NCBI GenBank assembly: GCA_944548615.1
Contig: OX155960.1
Location: 31,943,177 to 32,007,176 of the forward strand
Direction: 5' to 3'
DNA length: 64,000 bases
Source: Micropterix aruncella
Lineage: Eukaryota; Arthropoda; Insecta; Lepidoptera; Micropterigidae
The notes under the pieces were generated by a model. That model was not told the DNA's origin. It worked only from the letters and a program-made list of their open reading frames with translations, and searched no databases. Made by a program: the position numbers and the translations under genes. This document shows positions 59,865-64,000 of the stretch, piece by piece (positions within the stretch are counted from its first letter, which is position 1; every line of letters starts with the position of its first letter).

Positions 59865-60485
59865 TGGCAGGTTCGCTCGTAGCAATTGAAACATTTCAGT
59901 GCAGATGGTAGCAACACTAAAAGGTATAAAAGTAGCCTTCGTAAATATCAAAATCGCCCCTGCACCTAGCGACCGCGTAAAATGCTTAACGTTGAGGTCA
60001 CGATTAGTAAAACAGACGCGTGCCAAAGTTTAGTGGGCCACTTGGCTTCGCTTGTCAGAGGCAAATGAAATTATGCAAGTGTCTCGTTTTTTTGAAATGT
60101 CTCAAATTATCGTTCATTTTTCCATGCAGAAAATAGAAGGCATACCTAGTAATTAAATAATAAACTAGTCATTCTATATGGCTGCGAGTTGAGAAAAGTA
60201 GCAATGAATGAATGAAATCCATATTGCATTTTTTTTATTTTATTTTATGAAATCGGTTGACTTCAGTAAGTTCTCTTTCACATACCTATTGCGAATAAAT
60301 TGAACATAAAAATATTCTAAGGCGAAACAAAAAAAACAGAAGGATAAATGCGCCTGATTCGGTGACACTCCAAAATAGTATTGTTATTGATTATACTGTA
60401 TCAATAGTATTAAATAAGATGAAAAACACATTCCAATGAAAGTAGATACTATTAAATTCTCTTCTGCGTATTTTATATCGAGATT
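59865..60485. other. No gene recognised
   Basis: AT-rich spacer. Confidence 0.4.
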
Positions 60486-60489
60486 ATAT

Positions 60490-60660
60490 TATTTGTTTTT
60501 TTCCAGACACGCCGAAAAATCCAGAAATGTATTCCTTAAGAAGACAATAGTTTGCGGAAGCAGCACCAATCTAAACACGAAGATCAGAGTTCTAAGATGC
60601 TACGTATTCTTAATATTATTGTATGGTTTGGAAGGTTGGATATTTATATGATCGACAAAT
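60490..60660 (+). pseudogene. RTE-like LINE fragment
   Basis: Reads RNVFLKKTIVCGSSTNLNTK, then IRVLRCYVFLILLYGLEGW, matching the RTE pattern 'L..RIR.LRCYVFS.LLYG.E.WTL'. Very short and frameshifted after. Confidence 0.6.
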
Positions 60661-61285
60661 ACTTCTGATAAAGCTTTTGAAATGCTAGGAAAGAGTCTTA
60701 CCTAATTTCATCCTATATGAAGACCTGTTACCATTCCAGACATCACATATCATAATCAAAATAAAAAGTTAAAACACAAATGTTTTAAATGCAAATATTA
60801 TATAAATTGTTAGATAAAGTTCTATTGTTTAAGGGACTGAAATTCTATTTAAACAGCTTGTATTTGTATATATTACGAGAAATACGCAGAGAAATATCGA
60901 TAAAAAACGATCCAAAATGCTATGACTGTAAATATTTTCAGATTCCAATAGTTATAATAATATATCCCAGTGCTAATATATAGGTCAATAAGTTGATAAA
61001 TCCTGTAAAACGGTTGAAAATCTGTCAAAAATCATTGGTTTTTCAGTAAGATTCAGCACAAAATAAAACTCCGCTAAAGTATCAACCAAGTGATTTCTTG
61101 CCGAATTTTAGTAATAATCTAGTAAGCTTCGAAAGTTTGGTGTTCTTCAATTCTTTGAGATAAATGAAATATTTGTTTTCTTTCTCTATGACTATAGCGA
61201 TTATTAAAATACTCACAAGAAAAACGCTTTTGAGAATTTTTACCTAATTCCGTTTGTGTATTTCTCGCTAATAAAACATATTTAG
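60661..61285. other. No gene recognised
   Basis: AT-rich; a 64-codon frame at 60789-60983 without motif. Confidence 0.4.
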
Positions 61286-61289
61286 GTAT

Positions 61290-62050
61290 TATGTGAATCG
61301 ATTATTACTTACGGCATAATTGGATGGGGTGGATGTGGTAAAACCCTGCTAGAGCCATTGCAAGTTGCGCAGAAATTTATATTAAAAATTATTCTACGTA
61401 GACCATATCGCCATCCCACTAATGAACTTTATAAGGAAGCTAAAGTTCTTGACTGTAGGCAACTTGTTCTAAAAACTTCCCTCTTAAGGCTATTTTCGGA
61501 CAGTAACTCAAATTTAGGAATAATTCAGAACCGGCGACCAACGAGACAAGTTTTAGAAAATAGCTCAATAATACCCAGAAGGAAAACATCATTTGGACAA
61601 AGACATTACTCTTTCATTGCGCCGAGATTTTACAATCTGATCAATATGGAAATAAAAATGAACTTGACATTTAGGGAATTCAAAAATAAACTAAAGAAAT
61701 GGTTATCGAATCATGACAGACTAACCATACATCAAATGTTAGAAATAATAGTATAATAAAACTTAGGTGCACAAATTATTAACATATTTTTAAACATATA
61801 TGTTAAGTATATTTTAACATTGAACTAACTACCAAAAATTATTTGACTTTGACAATGAAGTATACTTTTTAGACTAGGTAATTTTATATTAATAAGTATT
61901 AATGACCGTTTCTTCCTTTTCTCACATATAACTTTATTTATTTTATTTAATCGAATTTTATATGATATTTATTGCAGATTAAATAATGGAATTGCATTTT
62001 ATTTATTATATTATCTTTTAATATTTTTTTATTATTATTATTTTTTATTT
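61290..62050 (+). pseudogene. LINE C-terminal fragment and 3' UTR
   Basis: From 61293: ESIITYGIIGWGG, LLEPLQVAQKFILKIILRRP, YRHPTNELYKEAKVLDCRQL, FGQRHYSFIAPRFYNLI, FKNKLKKWLSNH, stop at 61756. It parallels the C-terminus of the LINE at 15.8 kb (AQKAMLRVINKKPYRSPSDD, YGQRHYAYLGPKLYN). Severely 5'-truncated. Confidence 0.78.
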
Positions 62051-62284
62051 TATTCTGAAGACCACATTTTAGGGCAATTTACTGTCATTAGCTTTTTACT
62101 AAAACTTGTATATTTGTAAGCAACCAAGCAATCAAGCAATCTTGATTGTAATATTGGAGTCCTGTCCACCCTAGAACGGGCTAGTCCCAGTTGGGTGACA
62201 GAAACAAATAAGCAAAAGGTTAAGGTTTTGCCATTCGGTTCCTGTTATTTTTATAAGCTAATCAATGTTTCATAGTAATTAATT

Positions 62285-62285
62285 C

Positions 62286-62316
<31 letters not shown>
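62285..62316. repeat. (AAAT)n microsatellite
   Basis: Run of aaataaataaat, perhaps the tail of a LINE. Confidence 0.7.
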
Positions 62317-62519
62317 TCTGTTTTTTTAAGTGGTATCTTCTTTCGCTAGATTTCCAAATATAAATTATAACAGAATCATTTATAGGAATGCTACTAACAC
62401 CACCATGGTAAGTACCATTTGCCTGTCGTAGCGTAGACTGTGGTGTCAAATTTTCGGGGTCCATATAGACCATATATTGAATTGATATGGTAAAAGAGAA
62501 TCTTTCCTCCGCATCATAT

Positions 62520-62690
62520 TCCTAACTCAAAATGGTACGTTTCCAAAAAAGACCTTGCCATCTCTATTACACGTCTGCCGAATCCCATTTGAGAGACTGC
62601 GTACTTATGTGGGGTAGGGCACCATATATTGAGGACGTTTTAATTCTAAAAAATTGTGCAAAAGTGCTATACTTTACAAAAGTATAAATG
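62520..62690 (+). pseudogene. Short LINE reverse-transcriptase relic
   Basis: 62555-62670 reads LYYTSAESHLRDCVLMWGRA then PYIEDVLILKNCAKVLY, like the LINE pattern 'YYAL.ESHLRYGI..WG...'. Decayed. Confidence 0.5.
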
Positions 62691-63065
62691 GAATTACACA
62701 TAGCCAAATTCACACACATTTCAGGAGGTAGGTACCAATTTATCTATTTACAGGAATTAAATGCGCTGATTATACAGTTCCAGAATAATTTTAACTACTG
62801 CAGCTACTTGTTGCTTCTGCAAAATACTTGAGATCTAGGGTCTTAAGTATTTTGCAGAATTTATAGGAAAATATAGAAAATACAACTTTATTTAATAATT
62901 CGTTAAAAAGTAAATGTTATAGAAAAGTATTTTAGTTAGTCTCATAAGCAAGAATCTGTTATATGATTTGAAAGTGTTTTTAATTGCCTCGCAGAGTTGG
63001 TTTTTTTTGGGGTAGGAATAGTTATTTAAATACTGAAAATTTTAAAAGTGTTTTTAATTGCCTCG
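62691..63065. other. No gene recognised
   Basis: AT-rich; two copies of 'aaagtgtttttaattgcctc' at about 62971 and 63046 form a short direct repeat. Confidence 0.45.
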
Positions 63066-63069
63066 CATT

Positions 63070-63880
63070 TAATTGCCTCGTTGGTTTTCTTTGCTGTAGG
63101 AAAAGTTATTTAAATACTGAAAATAAGTGAAAGTTTGTTGAACAGGATCTGGTGAGTATGGTGGGTGATGAAGAGTCTCCAGTTGAACCTCCTCGAACTT
63201 TGCGACTGTTTGCAGTGAAGTCGTGCAGAAGCAATTGCGAAGAGTGACTAGTCTCGATTAAAAAATCGTGGTTTGACAATCTTCTCCAACATTGTACGCA
63301 GTCATTAACAAAACATATTTGCGTTAACTCTTGTACCAGACGGCAAGAAGATGTAATACATAGCACCAGAATAGAACCATAATATCATCAAAATAATTTT
63401 TCCTGGCTGTTCTCCTGTTTTTGACATTGTCTAGCTTCATCTTCTGAATTCCACCACTATATGAACTTTTACAAATATCGTACATGATTCATTTTTCGTC
63501 GTAAGTGACGATCCAGTTCAGAATCCCTATATTTTGTGGTTAGCTCAATTAAGCCATTTTAGTGTCGACGCGTTTTTGCAGCTGGGCTTTCATTTAGTTA
63601 GATCATGCGATACCCACTTTCCAGCTTCTTTACTTTGCAAATTAAACACAAATACTTCAATATTTTTTTGTCACTTACGTGTACTATCTCTGTCATAGTT
63701 TGCCATGAATCCGCTTACAGTATCGCCCTTAATTTGTCATTATCAAGCTTACTTTCCGGTCGTGGGCTCATTCCTGGGGTCGAAATTACCAAAACAGAAG
63801 CGATCGAATGCGTTGCTGCGACGACTAAGCTCATATTTGAAAATTGGGCGTATTTTTCAGATTATCTTATGGATATGGCT
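63070..63880 (-). pseudogene. Mariner transposase pseudogene
   Basis: Minus-strand order: ESKLDNDKLRAIL, ADSWQTMTEIVHVSDKKIL and LICKVK (helix-turn-helix region), then a damaged KWVPHDL block, WIVTYDEKWIMYDICKSSYS (first catalytic Asp region), KNRRTARKNYFDDIMVLFWC, and LHHPPYSPDPVQQT. Frames change several times and stops occur. The pattern is of the cecropia/Hsmar1-like kind, judged by eye. Confidence 0.75.
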
Positions 63881-64000
63881 ATCCTCATGTATTCATATTT
63901 TAGGTTAAGGTTCATATTTTAGGTTAAGTGGCGATTATATGGTAATTTAAAGACCTAAGTTAACATTAACACACATTAATTGCAATATTTAACTATGTTC

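Noticed and set aside
63605..63922. 105- and 67-codon frames on +
   Set aside because: They overlap the mariner transposase pseudogene on -, which has recognisable motifs.

Overview
The window looks like an AT-rich, repeat-dense nuclear segment of an insect, most probably a moth or butterfly. Reasons: spliceosomal introns, TATA boxes with arthropod-type initiators, short cuticle-type secreted protein genes whose first exon carries only 3-6 codons, and a mobile-element mix typical of Lepidoptera (many Helitrons, RTE and CR1/jockey-like LINE tails, a Penelope-like element, mariner relics, hAT-like MITEs). No rRNA, tRNA, CRISPR or bacterial-type operon was seen. All family names come from reading motifs by eye; no database search was run.

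Protein-coding content: eight small two-exon genes can be supported. Four (8.6, 11.9, 12.8 and 20.2-22.0 kb, all +) form one family of 42-70 aa secreted proteins with a Phe-rich signal segment and a Tyr/Pro-rich tail, each with TATA box, micro-exon and conserved upstream DNA. Three Ala/Pro-rich low-complexity cuticular-type genes lie on the minus strand (23.3-24.5, 35.8-37.6, 49.6-50.7 kb). A Pro-rich secreted protein gene (46.1-47.0 kb, +) has no start codon in its main exon and is only seen when the intron is inferred. They are probably independent transcription units of extracellular structural proteins; the shared gene plan suggests old tandem duplication.

Region by region: 0-2 kb, a 555-bp tandem array ending in a ~527-bp (TA)n tract. 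4-10 kb, copies of a GC-rich dispersed element and the first Phe-rich gene. 10.5-13.9 kb, Phe-rich genes 2 and 3. 15.3-18.2 kb, a 5'-truncated LINE with a long open RT frame. 19.2-22.3 kb, Phe-rich gene 4, whose intron has been invaded by (TA)n, a foldback and a Helitron. 23-28 kb, a cuticular-type gene, a 2.4-kb Helitron keeping part of its protein, and a full-length copy of the dispersed element. 29-35 kb, MITEs, Helitron, LINE tails. 35.8-40 kb, cuticular-type gene, hAT MITE. 41.5-44.7 kb, Penelope-like element with 182-bp inverted arms, RTE tail, and a LINE inside a tandem repeat. 45-50.7 kb, two more dispersed-element copies and two secreted-protein genes. 51-64 kb, mostly decayed LINE, Helitron, MITE and mariner pieces.

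The most unusual component is the GC-rich dispersed family (about 555-676 bp, at least eight copies). Five copies have recognisable 11-15 bp target-site duplications, no poly(A) tail, and one 5'-truncated copy sits inside another with its own 15-bp duplication. It behaves like a long SINE or a LINE-mobilised RNA family, with a possible pol III B box near its 5' end, and I do not recognise it.
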